DNA of 64,000 nt, taken from the NCBI RefSeq assembly GCF_000427445.1, contig NZ_KE386496.1, positions 310,001 to 374,000 on the forward strand, read 5' to 3'. Below the pieces are notes generated by a model. That model was given only the letters and a program-made list of their open reading frames with translations, had not been told where the DNA came from and made no database searches. Below are positions 54,102-63,865 of the stretch, in pieces; position 1 is the first letter of the stretch; each line of letters opens with the position of its first letter. The DNA comes from Methylocapsa acidiphila B2. GTDB lineage: Bacteria; Pseudomonadota; Alphaproteobacteria; Rhizobiales; Beijerinckiaceae. Both the position numbers and the translations under genes were made by a program.

Positions 54102-54648
54102 ACTCCCCTCCACGGACTGGCATAGACGGATTGTGCGGCTGCAACTGGGACAGACCGGAGCGCCGCCGATCCCCGGCCACCACATCCAGCAGCACATCTT
54201 GTGCGCCGCCTCTTCAGACAAATCGCAAAGATGAATCAGCGAAAATGTCCGCGCTACCGCTGATGCGACAAAATGCTGCGCCACAGCAGGATTCCAAGAA
54301 AATAGCCAATCATCCTTGTACGATATAGCGAACCTAACGTCTTTCTATCTGATTGATTCTATCGTTCGGTGTGTTGGTGCCATAATAACGGCGAATTGAG
54401 ACCGTCAGCTCCGGTCTCCTTGTAGCGTAACTTCGAGCCGCCGTCTCGGCGCCAGCGCGGCGGCATAGGCCTAGGTGCACTTGAGCGTGGTGCTTAAGCT
54501 AGAGACCGTCCCGCCGACGACCGGTTTCAAATCGCGGCTCTCAGTCGATAGAGACGACACCTTGACCCCGCGATCTATGAATGGAACGCGCTTGTCAAGC
54601 GAACGGCGAACACTACGTTAGTATCTCTAAAGCATAGGAGCGCCTAAT
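54102..54648. other. Intergenic, about 550 bp
   Basis: No gene, tRNA or clear repeat is recognised. Base composition is lower in GC than the chromosome proper. The last 20 bp carry the TAGGAG ribosome-binding site of the next small gene. Confidence 0.5.
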
Positions 54649-54846
54649 ATGGCCAAAGTCAAAAATTTGCGCCGTGACATTGAGACATTGAGAGAAACCA
54701 TCCATCTCCATTGGGAGGATCTTGCGACTCGCAATGTCACCGCCGGCGAACGAGATGAAATTCGTCAGGACATAAGATCGTGTGTAGGCGAATTGGAGAA
54801 GCTTCTCCACCGCCTCGATAATTTGAAACCAAAATCTGAAAGCTAA
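54649..54846 (+). CDS. Small coiled-coil-like protein, unknown function
   Basis: A 65-residue, charged, helical protein (KNLRRDIETLRETIHLHWEDLATR, then LEKLLHRLDNLKPKSES), likely a short coiled coil. TAGGAG lies 10 bp upstream of the ATG. No family is recognised. Codon use is less GC-biased than in the chromosomal genes. Confidence 0.5.
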   Translation: MAKVKNLRRDIETLRETIHLHWEDLATRNVTAGERDEIRQDIRSCVGELEKLLHRLDNLKPKSES

Positions 54847-55150
54847 AATTCCTTCGAAAAGTTTCAGACGATCGCTCCTTCCATCCGCATTGCCGCGACA
54901 CGGCGTTCGGCTGCAACGTCAAGCTTATAGCCCGCCATCCCGTCCCATGGCCGCAAGGCGCAGGCCCTTGGTCACAAATTTATCGTCGGCCATGTTATCG
55001 GCTTCGGGAAGCTTCGCAACCGTCGCGGGAGCGGAAATGCTTGCCTCGCCCCACTCGACTCACGATCCCTTATTTCCAACAGGGAGAAACAGGTCAGAGC
55101 GGCTGGCGTCCGCCTGGCATCCGACCTTCTCACATAGTCAAGGATAGGCC
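54847..55150. other. Intergenic, about 300 bp
   Basis: Nothing recognised apart from the AAGGATAGG ribosome-binding site before the DUF1003 gene. Confidence 0.5.
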
Positions 55151-55717
55151 ATGGCCGATACGAACGTCCCGCTATCGCTCCTGCCGGCCCACATCGAAGA
55201 GACCGTCCGCTCTATCGCGCGGCTCCACGGCGAGCACCACCAGAACACCACGCCCCTTCAACGAACCGTCGATCGCATGACGGCCTTGGTGGGTCGCCCT
55301 CAATTCATCGGCGTGTTGACCGCCATCGCGGCCGGTTGGGTCAGCCTCAATCTGTTCGCCGCCGCGCTTGGCTTTCGCCCTATCGATCCACCTCCCTTCT
55401 CGGGGTTGGCAAGCGCGGTGTCGCTGGTGTCGCTCTACATAGTCGTCTTGATCCTGGCGACCCAGCGGCGCGAGTATCAACTTGCCCAACTCCGCGAGCA
55501 GCTGACCTTGGAGCTGGCGATCTTAAGCGAGCAGAAAACGGCGAAGGTGATACAGCTACTGGAAGAGTCCCGTCGGGATAATCCACTCATTCGCGACCGG
55601 GTGGATCAGGAAGCGGACGCCATGGCTCAGCCTGCCGACGCACAATCGGTGCTCGAAGCGATCAAGGAGAGCCACGCCGAGGCGGAGCAGATCAGCGGCC
55701 GCGCGGAAAATCCATAG
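55151..55717 (+). CDS. DUF1003 family membrane protein
   Basis: A 188-residue protein with two membrane helices (FIGVLTAIAAGWVSLNLFAAAL and SAVSLVSLYIVVLILAT) between a polar N-terminus (SIARLHGEHHQNTTPLQRTVDRMTALVGRP) and a helical cytoplasmic tail (RREYQLAQLREQLTLELAILSEQKTAKVI). The motif ATQRREYQLAQLREQLTLEL is diagnostic of DUF1003. Function unknown; such genes are often in stress clusters. Confidence 0.88.
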   Translation: MADTNVPLSLLPAHIEETVRSIARLHGEHHQNTTPLQRTVDRMTALVGRPQFIGVLTAIAAGWVSLNLFAAALGFRPIDPPPFSGLASAVSLVSLYIVVLILATQRREYQLAQLREQLTLELAILSEQKTAKVIQLLEESRRDNPLIRDRVDQEADAMAQPADAQSVLEAIKESHAEAEQISGRAENP

Positions 55718-56738
55718 GGGCGGGAGACCCGCCGCAACCTGTAAAGCCAAGGTTGAGCAGACGGCTATGTCCGAATGTCATGACTTCAATCAAGCGCAAC
55801 CAACGAACCGCTTCGGAGCCGCCTGGGACATGGCCTCCGCCGTCTAGGACATCGCGCTTTGTCGCTCCCACAGAAAGCGGCTTACCTTCGAGCCCAAGAC
55901 GACCCTTCCCGCGGACAATCCTCGAACATTTGCTGATCAGAGGCGTCAGCCTAAGCCGCAGGCAGCCAATCGAGGATCTAGGTCGGATCGTGATCACCGC
56001 CTCCAGAGATCCAAAGTCTGGTCGTCCCCCCACGTCATGCGGGAGACAATACCCCCTTTCGATGGAGCGCCGCCGCGTTCAGCGAGACTAACGACATAGA
56101 ACGAGTTCGTCTGAATCGGCGCGTTAATTCAGGGAGATCATCATCAGTCTCCATTGAGATGCCAACGCTGGGTTCATAGTGCTGTCCGAGATCGCCAAGC
56201 GCCTCGCGCGGATGTCCGGGTCGAGGGCCTCAGCTCTGGCTTCGCGAACCCAACACGCGGGGCGGACGCTGCGTGACTACCGCCACCTTAACGGGCGTCA
56301 GTGCGCCGATCAGATCCTTAACAGTCTTGGTCTTAGTCGCTGCGGCGGAGCAATTAGACTGGCTGACTGCGATGAAGGCGCCTACCCCCGCGCCCGCGAG
56401 AAGGCGACGTAAGTGAAGACAACCTGCAAGCCTCCAGCCCGCGGCCGACGCCAGCGGGCGGCCCGCAGCAGCATCTCGTCGGGCTGATCGGTCACATCCG
56501 CCAGCGCTTGAGCCAGAAAGTCGAATGTTAAATTGGAATAGAGCGCTACGGCGCCACGCCAGGTGCGCGCAACAGCGGATCACCCCTTTGCTTAACTCGC
56601 GATTCCGCTGTCAAATCGTCCTCACCACGCCAAATCCCGGCAAATTCCAACTCCACCCAGAATGATGACTTGAGCAGTCACCTTGGCCAGACGCGGAACT
56701 CCAGTCCTATGCATCGCGCGCAATGCTTCGTCCCGAAG
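55718..56738. other. Intergenic, about 1 kb, possibly with decayed genes
   Basis: No intact gene is recognised. On the minus strand near 56400-56540, a short run (FDFLAQALADVTDQPDEMLLRAARWRR in pieces) looks protein-like but breaks off, perhaps a decayed gene. Other open frames are short and of odd composition. Confidence 0.4.
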
Positions 56739-56954
56739 TCATTTCCTTACATGGCTCATCACCCCAATCAGCAAACCCGCGGAAAATGCGGCGAGCACCG
56801 ACAAGAACGGATAGACCGTGCTCGTCGTAGCGGAGCCCTGCTCGGGGACGAGTTCGGAAATCGACGCGGTCAATTTTGTGATGTCGCCGCGCAAAGCCGC
56901 CAAATCCGCAGCGAACGTCTGCGAGACTTTCTCGGTAGTCTTGATATCAGACAC
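56739..56954 (-). CDS. DUF883/ElaB-like membrane-anchored small protein
   Basis: A 71-residue protein: a helical polar part (TTEKVSQTFAADLAALRGDITKLTASISELV) and a C-terminal membrane anchor (YPFLSVLAAFSAGLLIGVMSHVRK). This layout matches the ElaB/YqjD/DUF883 group, which binds ribosomes or stabilises membranes under stress. The start is a GTG (56954) with AGGAG 7 bp before it. Confidence 0.7.
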   Translation of the reverse strand: MSDIKTTEKVSQTFAADLAALRGDITKLTASISELVPEQGSATTSTVYPFLSVLAAFSAGLLIGVMSHVRK

Positions 56955-58182
56955 CTTGTTCTCCTGGGTTTCACAAAATTGGCTTGAACGCCGCTGTCAT
57001 AAAAGGGCTGCGGCGCCACTTGAGGAGCCAACGAGACGAAAGGCTCGGGGATCCCACCGAAGCTAGCGGCGAGGACTGCAGTCCAATTATTTGGCGCTGC
57101 TTCTTTTTCGCTGATGGCGAGCGATCCATGTTTATACTGATCTCCCAAGCCCGACGAAAGTCTGATGGAACCCATAAGATCGTTGCCGACGAGAATCCTA
57201 ATGGCTCGTTGAAATTGCTTGAAGCCAAGCATCGGACCGACGCGGAGTTTGATCAATGCCCGATCAAATTGTTCGAGCGTTTCGAGTACTGAAGCTGGGT
57301 TTGCTAGCCACGGGAATGCGCACCGTGGACTCCTCCAGCCGCCTCGTTCGAAGGCGGACAGCCATCGAGCGTAATATTGCACCCAGTCGGATAATTTTGA
57401 CGCAATCCCGCCGCTGAATCCGATCTGTTGTCGGTCACCAATTCGAAATGAAGTCGACTACCTGAGCCGGCCTACGGTTCTCTCTGTTTGCTCCCCGTAG
57501 GTCGGGAACTACGGCACTTCCCCTCGTAGATCATCAATGAGGAGAATGGAATGCCGGGGGAAGCGAGAACTGACGATGCGACAATTGCGATAATTATTGC
57601 GGCATGACATGATAAAACGATCCACAATGCCCAACCGAAAAAGGGCGAAGGAACAATCATACCCGTCATCCGCATGCAACAGCGAATTCTTATCGTGGAA
57701 ATCCGCCTAACCTCCCGGCGTCCAGTGGTCGTGTGGATCATTCAACCGGATCATCCGCGGACACTTTTTCACCAAAATGCACCGCTAGCGGGCGTAAGCG
57801 CCTAACTCTTGCCCAGCCTAGGACTTGACCGAACTCAACAGCGTTCTCTGTAAATGAGTTTTAACGCCCCACTGAAGGCGGCCGCCTAACGGAGAATCTC
57901 AACATCCTCCGCCAATCAGCCTACAAGACGCTGTCCCTCATCCCAACCTGCCAGCCCGGATATAAATGCAGTCGCCGCGTCGCCGACGCAGATCTTTTGA
58001 GCTCGGCGGCGGAGGAATTGGCCTCCCGCTTGTCAAAAGCCACGCTCGGACGCGCCTGCGTCGCCGTCCTGCTACGCCCCTCTTGCTAAGGACACCCCCG
58101 CCGATTTGACCGATTACTTCGGCGAGGGCTGTGCTCACACTTGTCCGATTGCGAGAGGGCGACTCTTACTCTTGCGCAGAAT
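56955..58182. other. Intergenic, about 1.2 kb, no convincing gene
   Basis: A frame on the minus strand (57382-56870) with a plausible start but unusual composition, and one with a membrane-like stretch (IIIAIVASSVLASP, about 57570-57610), were examined. Neither has a recognised family or a good ribosome-binding site. Possibly decayed genes. Confidence 0.4.
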
Positions 58183-58341
58183 TCAGCGCACTATGCCGAG
58201 GACCCAGAGGATCAAAACAATGATCAGAACCGTGCCAAGCACGCCCCCGAGGCCTGTTCCCCCATAAGTGTTATAGGCGTAATATCCACCGCCGCCGCCA
58301 AACAGCAATAGTAAAATAAGAATGATAACGATCGTACTCAT
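58183..58341 (-). CDS. DUF3309 family membrane peptide
   Basis: A 52-residue peptide: hydrophobic MSTIVIILILLLLFGGGGG, a YYAYNTYGGTGLGG glycine turn, then VLGTVLIIVLILWVLGIVR. This is the two-helix DUF3309 pattern, common and often stress-induced in alphaproteobacteria. AGGAG precedes the ATG at 58341. A similar peptide is encoded at 60769. Confidence 0.85.
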   Translation of the reverse strand: MSTIVIILILLLLFGGGGGYYAYNTYGGTGLGGVLGTVLIIVLILWVLGIVR

Positions 58342-58455
58342 GGTCTTGCTCCTGTTTGAGGCGTCGCTGAAGCGATTACAAATAGCCCCTTAGAAGGATA
58401 TTCGGCTTTGCCGAACTGGCAAGGCATCATCACCATTCTTGCAGCCGGCACGCGG

Positions 58456-59226
58456 TCAAGGCCCATGCCTGGAGAACGAGTCTGTTGCTAGATTGCCGAG
58501 TAGACGATCAAACTCCATCTTCGAAACGCCGTAGCACTCGCACGAGAGGTTCTCGAGCGCGCGACGATCGAGGATCGTGACGTGCCCACGCTTATAGCGG
58601 ATGAGGCCGGCCCGCTGCAACGCGCCTGCCGCAGCGGTAACGCCGGTCCGCTGCACCCCTAGCATCATCGCCAGAAATTCCTGCGTAAGTAGAAACTCAT
58701 CCGATTGCATGCGATCGTGCGTCATGAGCAGCCAACGACAACATCGTTGCTGAATTGTATGAAAGTGATTGCACGCGGCGGACTGCGCGACCTGGTTGAA
58801 GAAAGCGTGGGCATAGCGAAGCATCACCTTCCGCATCGATGCGCTTTGCGCCATTTCCTTTTTGAATAGCGTCGCCTTCATTCTCAAGCCAGCGCCAGGA
58901 ACTTGCACGTAAACGCTGGTGGGCGCCCTACTGTCACCAAACACGAGGGGCAAACCGACCACGCCCTCATTTCCGATGGTTCCCACTTCCGCCGCTTCGC
59001 CGTTCGCCATGGTATTTACCAGGGAGCCGACGCCAGTCTCAATGAAATAGACAAATCCAATTGGCTTTCGAGCATGGTAGAGCGACTGCCTGTACTCTAG
59101 CGCTATAGGCTGAAGATGCGACCGAATCCGCTCGTAATCCCCCTTCGTCAGCAAACTAAGCAAACGGTTGGAACGCAGGACCGCAGCCATGCGGCTCTCC
59201 ACCACCTTGCTCCTCCTCTCTGTCAT
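58456..59226 (-). CDS. Crp/Fnr family transcription regulator
   Basis: A 256-residue regulator: a cyclic-nucleotide-binding beta-barrel (residues about 25-140; FIETGVGSLVNTMANGEAAEVGTIGNEGVVGLPLV) and a C-terminal helix-turn-helix (LLTQEFLAMMLGVQRTGVTAAAGALQRAGLIRYKRGHVTI). No Fnr-type Cys cluster is visible, so it is not an iron-sulfur oxygen sensor of that type. It probably controls a stress response; the target is unknown. A DUF3309 gene lies downstream. Confidence 0.9.
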   Translation of the reverse strand: MTERRSKVVESRMAAVLRSNRLLSLLTKGDYERIRSHLQPIALEYRQSLYHARKPIGFVYFIETGVGSLVNTMANGEAAEVGTIGNEGVVGLPLVFGDSRAPTSVYVQVPGAGLRMKATLFKKEMAQSASMRKVMLRYAHAFFNQVAQSAACNHFHTIQQRCCRWLLMTHDRMQSDEFLLTQEFLAMMLGVQRTGVTAAAGALQRAGLIRYKRGHVTILDRRALENLSCECYGVSKMEFDRLLGNLATDSFSRHGP

Positions 59227-59806
59227 ACTTAAATTGCATCACGGCCGCCGAGCCGACTGACGAACTAACTTACTTTTCGAGGCAGTGCGTGTTGCGCCCT
59301 TGTTGCATTGTCGTCGACAAGTATCTTCCTTGCGCCTTATCGCGGGCTCTCGTCGACCGCGCCTAAACGCCTATAACTAATATAGGGTGCGCCCATTTTC
59401 TGGTTGTGGCAAGGCCAATGTCTTACATCAGACATTTTATCGACTTTGCTTCGCGTAGGAGGCGTTGTCGGGGAACAGCTGAGACGTCGCGATAAAGCGC
59501 GGACGCGGGCACGCCCTGTCAACCTAATATTCGAACCCAGTACAGCCCTCAATAGATCTTCCTACGAAACAGTCAGGAGAAACGAATTCAGACCTCCTTC
59601 AATGCTTCATGGGATCAAAGCCGATCTCAGCGGCTTCAAATGCAAGGAGCGGGGGACGCGCCAAAGAGATCGAAACTGCGAAATCAATGTCTCATATCCG
59701 ACATAACTGACTTGGATCAATGCAATTTGGTTGACTGTGATGCAGCTTCCGGCAGCTTCGGCTTTCCGGGCAACGGAAGCCAACGCCCGCAGGAAGGGTT
59801 GATGAT
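59227..59806. other. Intergenic, about 580 bp, divergent promoter region
   Basis: Separates the leftward Crp-like gene from the rightward histidine kinase gene, so it must hold promoters for both. I see no gene in it. No GGAAC-N16/17-GTT (EcfG) box is evident. Confidence 0.45.
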
Positions 59807-60589
59807 ATGACCATCGAACATTTGCTGCACCGCGCGGGCTTACCGTCAAACACCATATTTGAAAGCCCGGAGCGCTGCACGAACGCGAGCTATGAACGCG
59901 AACTGACTAGACATAGATGCACAGAGCGCTTGTTGCGAGACGCTCTCGCTCGGGAGGCAGCGCTGCTTCGGCAAAAGGACGCGTTGATCCAACAAGGGGA
60001 GATTTTGAGCGAGGAGTCCGATCACAGACTGTTGAATGGGCTGCAGATGGTCGTAAGCCTGCTTTCGCTGCAAAGTCGGGCGGCGACGAATGCCGAGGCG
60101 GCGGCGCAATTGGCCGTCGCAGCCCATCGCGTGGCCACGATCGAGCGCGTCCACCGGCGGCTCCATTATTTGGATGGCGTAAAAGCGGTTGAGTTCAAGC
60201 AATACCTCGAGGATCTTTGTCGCGATTTCTCCACGATGTTGAACTCAGAGGTTCTCCCAGAGCAGGCCATCGTCGTCGAGGCGATTGAAATCAAACTGCT
60301 CACCGCCACCGCCATTCCGCTCGGCTTCATCGCCAACGAACTGATCACGAACGCAGCGAAATACGGCAAAGGCCAGATCGCGGTCAGGTTGGAGGCAAAT
60401 CCCGGAAAGGGCTACGCCCTATCGGTCGCCAATGATGGCCCGGTTTTGCCGGAGGGATTTGATCCAGCCGCCTGCAAAGGATTGGGGATGAGGATTATTC
60501 GCTCTTTTGTCAAACAGATCGGCGGTGAATTGCGGATCGGTGGAGGCGATAAGAAGCAAGGTGCCCGGTTTACGGTGCTATTCTCCTGA
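59807..60589 (+). CDS. HisKA_2/HWE-type sensor histidine kinase
   Basis: A 260-residue soluble kinase. Phosphorylated His73 lies in SEESDHRLLNGLQMVVSLL, the HisKA_2 dimerisation helix; the ATP domain has the N box (IANELITNAAKYG) and a G box (GLGMRIIRSFVKQ). A short N-terminus with a helical stretch (CTERLLRDALAREAALLRQKDAL) leads to the His. No sensor domain and no response regulator are seen beside it. Such kinases often feed the alphaproteobacterial general stress response (PhyR). Confidence 0.9.
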   Translation: MTIEHLLHRAGLPSNTIFESPERCTNASYERELTRHRCTERLLRDALAREAALLRQKDALIQQGEILSEESDHRLLNGLQMVVSLLSLQSRAATNAEAAAQLAVAAHRVATIERVHRRLHYLDGVKAVEFKQYLEDLCRDFSTMLNSEVLPEQAIVVEAIEIKLLTATAIPLGFIANELITNAAKYGKGQIAVRLEANPGKGYALSVANDGPVLPEGFDPAACKGLGMRIIRSFVKQIGGELRIGGGDKKQGARFTVLFS

Positions 60590-60768
60590 ATGTTGGCAAG
60601 TCGGTCGCCGATCGGGTCCGATGATAGCTCTGCTCGCAACGCTGGTGTCGTGGAACCGGGGCGAGGTAAAAAGAACGGCTTCTGGACAATGAATCGCGAC
60701 GTTCTCTACCTCATCATCGGCGTGCTAGCAGTCAATGTTCGGTTAGGTTCTGGAACGGGAGATTGGTC

Positions 60769-60933
60769 ATGTCACTTGGGCTCATACTCGTCATCATCCT
60801 CATTATCTTTTTGCTTGGCGGCTTCAGTGGTCGTTTCGGCGGCTATGGCTATGGCTATGGTCACGGCGGCGTCGGCGTCATCGGCGTCATCCTGATTATT
60901 GTCGTCGTATTGCTTCTTATGGGTAGGTTGTGA
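60769..60933 (+). CDS. DUF3309 family membrane peptide (second copy)
   Basis: A 54-residue peptide with two hydrophobic helices (SLGLILVIILIIFLLGGFSG and GVIGVILIIVVVLLLMGRL) around a glycine/tyrosine turn (GGYGYGYGHGG). A CGGGAG lies 9 bp before the ATG. It is related to the peptide at 58183 but on the opposite strand; the two are not one operon. Confidence 0.85.
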   Translation: MSLGLILVIILIIFLLGGFSGRFGGYGYGYGHGGVGVIGVILIIVVVLLLMGRL

Positions 60934-61599
60934 CCTGACAAAGCGACGTCAAACTCTGCAGCTTGAAAGAATGCGTCAATCCACGGCCTCGGCGCCGGGC
61001 GGTTGGTTCCAGTCGTCGTTGGCTAAACCGGCGCGCTTGCCTCACGTTAATGTATCGAAGACCCGGAAGCAGGCGTGAGGTATGTAATGAGACGAACCTT
61101 TTAGGAAACGGGAAGCAGCTAAGACGCTGCTAAAAGCGAAGTTAGGGCGCAGTGGGGAAGCCTGGCTGATGACGGTTCTGTGCTCTCCAAAGGTAAGCGC
61201 AACGCATTGAGCGGTTTTTCTCAAACCCGTTACGGCCTGACAACGGAGCAAGCCGAACGTGAAACGGAGTTTTGAACCCAGCACCTCAAATAGAAGCAAG
61301 GTCTGTGCGCTTTCCTCGCGCGGATGCTCGCAGACGCGGCGCATGGCTATTTTGCATCCTCAGTCCCGGCAGCAAACCCAGCATCGTAAGGTCCGGAAAG
61401 GTCCGGGTGGAAACGACAGGTTCTGTGCGGCCATCGCCATCGAAAAGGCGTTCGGCTACGTCAGCAATTCCGCCAACCGTCGCGAAATGAAAGTAAATGC
61501 GCATTGCGCGTTTCGCTTCGCAAACGGAGTCGGCGCAGCCAAAGCCCTCAATCATAGTCAATGTGAGACCCTTCCGCGGGAAACCAAGAGGAGAAGCGC
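60934..61599. other. Intergenic, about 670 bp
   Basis: No gene is recognised. Several short frames have no family match and no good ribosome-binding site. Confidence 0.45.
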
Positions 61600-62193
61600 A
61601 TGCGAACATTCATTTTGGTGACGACGTCGGCGATTTCGCTAACGGCGGGAAGTGCTCCTTACGTCAATTGCGCGCAGGCGACGCCATCGTTCAAGGAACT
61701 GCAAGACGCCGCTCCTGTGAGTAACATCGAGAACGTCCAGTTCTCCTTCGGCGGCCACCGATATTGTTGGTATCCCGGGGGCTGGCAAGGACCCGGTTGG
61801 TACTGGTGCGGCTATGCTCGGAGGCGTGGCCTGGGCTGGGGCGGCGGCCATGGCTGGCATGGTTGGAGCGCTCCGGGTCGCGGTGGTGGCCAGGGCGGCC
61901 ATCACGACGAGGGTGGCGGTCGCCACGGTGGTGTTCATGGCGGCGAAGACGGTGGTCCGAGCGGTGCTGGCGCGAGCGTCAAGGGCGGCGGCGGCCCAGG
62001 TGGTGACCAAGGCGGTCACAGCGGCGGAAGCGGGGCTCCGAAGAGCGGTGGCGGGGGCACCGGGGGAGGGGGCGGTGGGCCAGGGGATGATCAAGGCGGT
62101 CACAGCGGCGGAAGCGGGGCTCCGAAGAGCGGTGGCGCTGGCGCCGGGGGCGGCGGTGGCCCAGGTGGTGATCAAGGCGGTGGGGGCCACTGA
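61600..62193 (+). CDS. Exported glycine-rich repeat protein
   Basis: A 197-residue protein. The first 25 residues are a signal peptide (TFILVTTSAISLTAGSAPYVNCAQA); residues about 45-75 form a Trp/Tyr-rich stretch (HRYCWYPGGWQGPGWYWCGYARR), also found in small secreted alphaproteobacterial proteins. The rest is Gly/His/Ser-rich with repeats containing DQGGHSGGSGAPKSGG. AGGAG precedes the ATG. Perhaps a surface or envelope protein; the function is unknown. Confidence 0.75.
   Translation: MRTFILVTTSAISLTAGSAPYVNCAQATPSFKELQDAAPVSNIENVQFSFGGHRYCWYPGGWQGPGWYWCGYARRRGLGWGGGHGWHGWSAPGRGGGQGGHHDEGGGRHGGVHGGEDGGPSGAGASVKGGGGPGGDQGGHSGGSGAPKSGGGGTGGGGGGPGDDQGGHSGGSGAPKSGGAGAGGGGGPGGDQGGGGH
62000..62190 (+). 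repeat. In-frame tandem repeats in the glycine-rich gene
   Basis: The block CAAGGCGGTCACAGCGGCGG begins at 62008 and 62092, and a shortened copy begins at 62173: periods of 84 and 81 bp, multiples of three, so the frame is kept. The first two units are nearly identical at DNA level, a sign of recent duplication. Confidence 0.8.
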
Positions 62194-62263
62194 ATAAATT
62201 GCTTGAAGCACACGACTTGGTCGAAGGGCATTCTGCGGAAACATCCAAACAGGAGACCCCCGG

Positions 62264-62392
62264 ATGAAACCTATCACTATGGTAATTATTGGCGCGCTGC
62301 TTGTTGCGTTAGCCGTAGTTGGATACCTGTATTATCAGAGAACGAATAACGATATCACAATCAAACTGCCAAAGGTCGAGTTCAAGCAATAA
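62264..62392 (+). CDS. Small single-pass membrane protein
   Basis: A 42-residue peptide: a membrane helix (TMVIIGALLVALAVVGYLYYQ) and a short charged tail (NNDITIKLPKVEFKQ). AGGAG lies 8 bp before the ATG. I know similar small proteins from Hyphomicrobiales but no function. It lies between the glycine-rich gene and the CpxP-like gene, all in the same direction, so an operon is likely. Confidence 0.7.
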   Translation: MKPITMVIIGALLVALAVVGYLYYQRTNNDITIKLPKVEFKQ

Positions 62393-62479
62393 GATCTTGC
62401 TCGAAACAGACGCGCATCGGCCACGGAAGGGCATTTTAGCGTCAGCTCAACATCAGAAACCATCTGGGAGACAAAAGTC

Positions 62480-63061
62480 ATGCAGAAAAGTATTGCGTCC
62501 TGCCTAACGACCCTGGGCATTGCAGCTGCCGTAGTTCTTCCTTCGGCCTATGTCGCTCATGGTCGGAGCGATCGGGCAGAAAGGCCCGCCTTTTCAATCA
62601 GCCAATGGGTCGACCATGCCGACGCGGGCATCGCGGATCTCAAGGCAAACCTTCGCCTGTCGGCCGAGCAAGCCAAACATTGGCCCGGCCTTGAGTCCGT
62701 GCTGCACGATATCGCGGTGAAGCGCGCCAAGAGTTTGGCAGGCGAGCGCGATGGTCAAACCGGCAACGCCTCCAGCGAATCATCAGCCCTCGCTTCCCCT
62801 CCGGTGGCAGAGGAAGACGAAAATGTTGAGGCCCCGACGGAACGGGACGCACGTAGTAATATGGCCCCTGACGACATTGGGGAGATGAGGCGCGAGGCCG
62901 ATGCCCTTACGGTGCAGTCCGCGAACTTGCGGCAAATCGCCGACGCAGCGAAGCCGCTCTATGACTCCCTTGACGACCATCAACGCCGACGGCTTGTGCA
63001 GTTCGTCCATAACGTTTTGCGGGGCGACGAAGCGGAGGATTCGCGCGACCGGCGCCGCTGA
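62480..63061 (+). CDS. CpxP/Spy-like (LTXXQ) periplasmic protein
   Basis: A 193-residue exported protein with a signal peptide (LTTLGIAAAVVLPSAYVAHG) and two helical LTxxQ-type regions: ADLKANLRLSAEQAKHWPGLE and, near the end, PLYDSLDDHQRRRLVQFVHNVL. Family members act as chaperones or envelope-stress sensors that cup unfolded proteins. A charged, likely flexible stretch of about 50 residues lies between the two. Here it accompanies other envelope and stress genes. Confidence 0.85.
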   Translation: MQKSIASCLTTLGIAAAVVLPSAYVAHGRSDRAERPAFSISQWVDHADAGIADLKANLRLSAEQAKHWPGLESVLHDIAVKRAKSLAGERDGQTGNASSESSALASPPVAEEDENVEAPTERDARSNMAPDDIGEMRREADALTVQSANLRQIADAAKPLYDSLDDHQRRRLVQFVHNVLRGDEAEDSRDRRR

Positions 63062-63572
63062 GCGAGATGCGTTCGGCAAAGAGGGGATCGACCATCGCCG
63101 TTGACACGTCTCTCGATTCGGTCCCCGATCAAGCTTGAATCCACTCTGACTACAGGTGCCTGCTGGTTGTGATCTAACGCCCAAAAGTTCTTGGAAACTG
63201 GTTATGACTTCGAAGACAATTCAACGTTTCACGTAGTGTGTGATAGGCGAATCAAGGACTAGACATTCTGCCAGCGGCCTTGAGCGCCGGCCCAGCGGAC
63301 GCGTGACTGTATTATCGATGGGGCGCTCGGGCCGCGAGCCACACGCCGGCATGATGCCGAGACAAGCCTCTGCTGCTCTATGCAGTTTAACGACTCTACA
63401 CTGACCGGGAAGATGAGAAGACTGGTGCGCAGATAACGCCACACCATGGTGTTCTCCTTGTTATCAAGTTAAATTCAAGGGGACCCGCGAATCCGATAAA
63501 TTATCATTGCTCTACGCGCAATTCGGATGCACCTTCACTATGCAAATGTCTATTGTCTTGAAGGAGGAATAG
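63062..63572. other. Intergenic, about 510 bp with one doubtful small gene
   Basis: Apart from the doubtful minus-strand frame at 63259-63447, nothing is recognised. AAGGAGG just before 63573 is the ribosome-binding site of the next gene. Confidence 0.45.
63259..63447 (-). CDS. Possible small basic peptide (doubtful)
   Basis: A 62-residue frame whose ATG at 63447 has AAGGAG at ideal distance. The first 15 residues (MVWRYLRTSLLIFPVSV) could be a membrane or signal segment; the rest is Arg/Ser-rich and unlike any family known to me. The ribosome-binding site is the main reason to list it. Confidence 0.3.
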   Translation of the reverse strand: MVWRYLRTSLLIFPVSVESLNCIEQQRLVSASCRRVARGPSAPSIIQSRVRWAGAQGRWQNV

Positions 63573-63842
63573 ATGAAATTCATACGAATAGTCGTTCTAG
63601 CGGCCTGCGCCGCCTATGGTGCAATCATAGGCGGCGCCAACTTGGCCCAAGCCACGCCAATGAATGGCGTCGGCATGACGGCGCCGGCGGTGCTGATTAT
63701 TGAAAAGCCTATTGCGGATGCGTTCCCCGTCGAAAAGACATACTACTACTACCACAGACGGCATTATTATCATCCTTATTACCATCGTCGGTATTATCAC
63801 CGCCATTACCACCACCGGTATTATCACCACCGCTATTGGTAG
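63573..63842 (+). CDS. Exported His/Tyr-rich small protein
   Basis: An 89-residue protein: signal peptide (FIRIVVLAACAAYGAIIGGANLAQA), a short linker, and a tail of about 35 residues made almost wholly of His, Tyr and Arg (HRRHYYHPYYHRRYYHR and similar). AAGGAGG precedes the ATG. A tail of this kind could bind metal ions such as nickel, copper or zinc, or heme, but this is inference. It is followed by a hairpin. Confidence 0.75.
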   Translation: MKFIRIVVLAACAAYGAIIGGANLAQATPMNGVGMTAPAVLIIEKPIADAFPVEKTYYYYHRRHYYHPYYHRRYYHRHYHHRYYHHRYW

Positions 63843-63865
63843 GGAAGCGAAACGCGGATAGCGGT

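Noticed and set aside
59227-59806. EcfG-type general stress promoters in the stress-gene region
   Set aside because: Several GGAAC words occur between 51,000 and 63,000, but none has GTT at 16-17 bp spacing before a gene.
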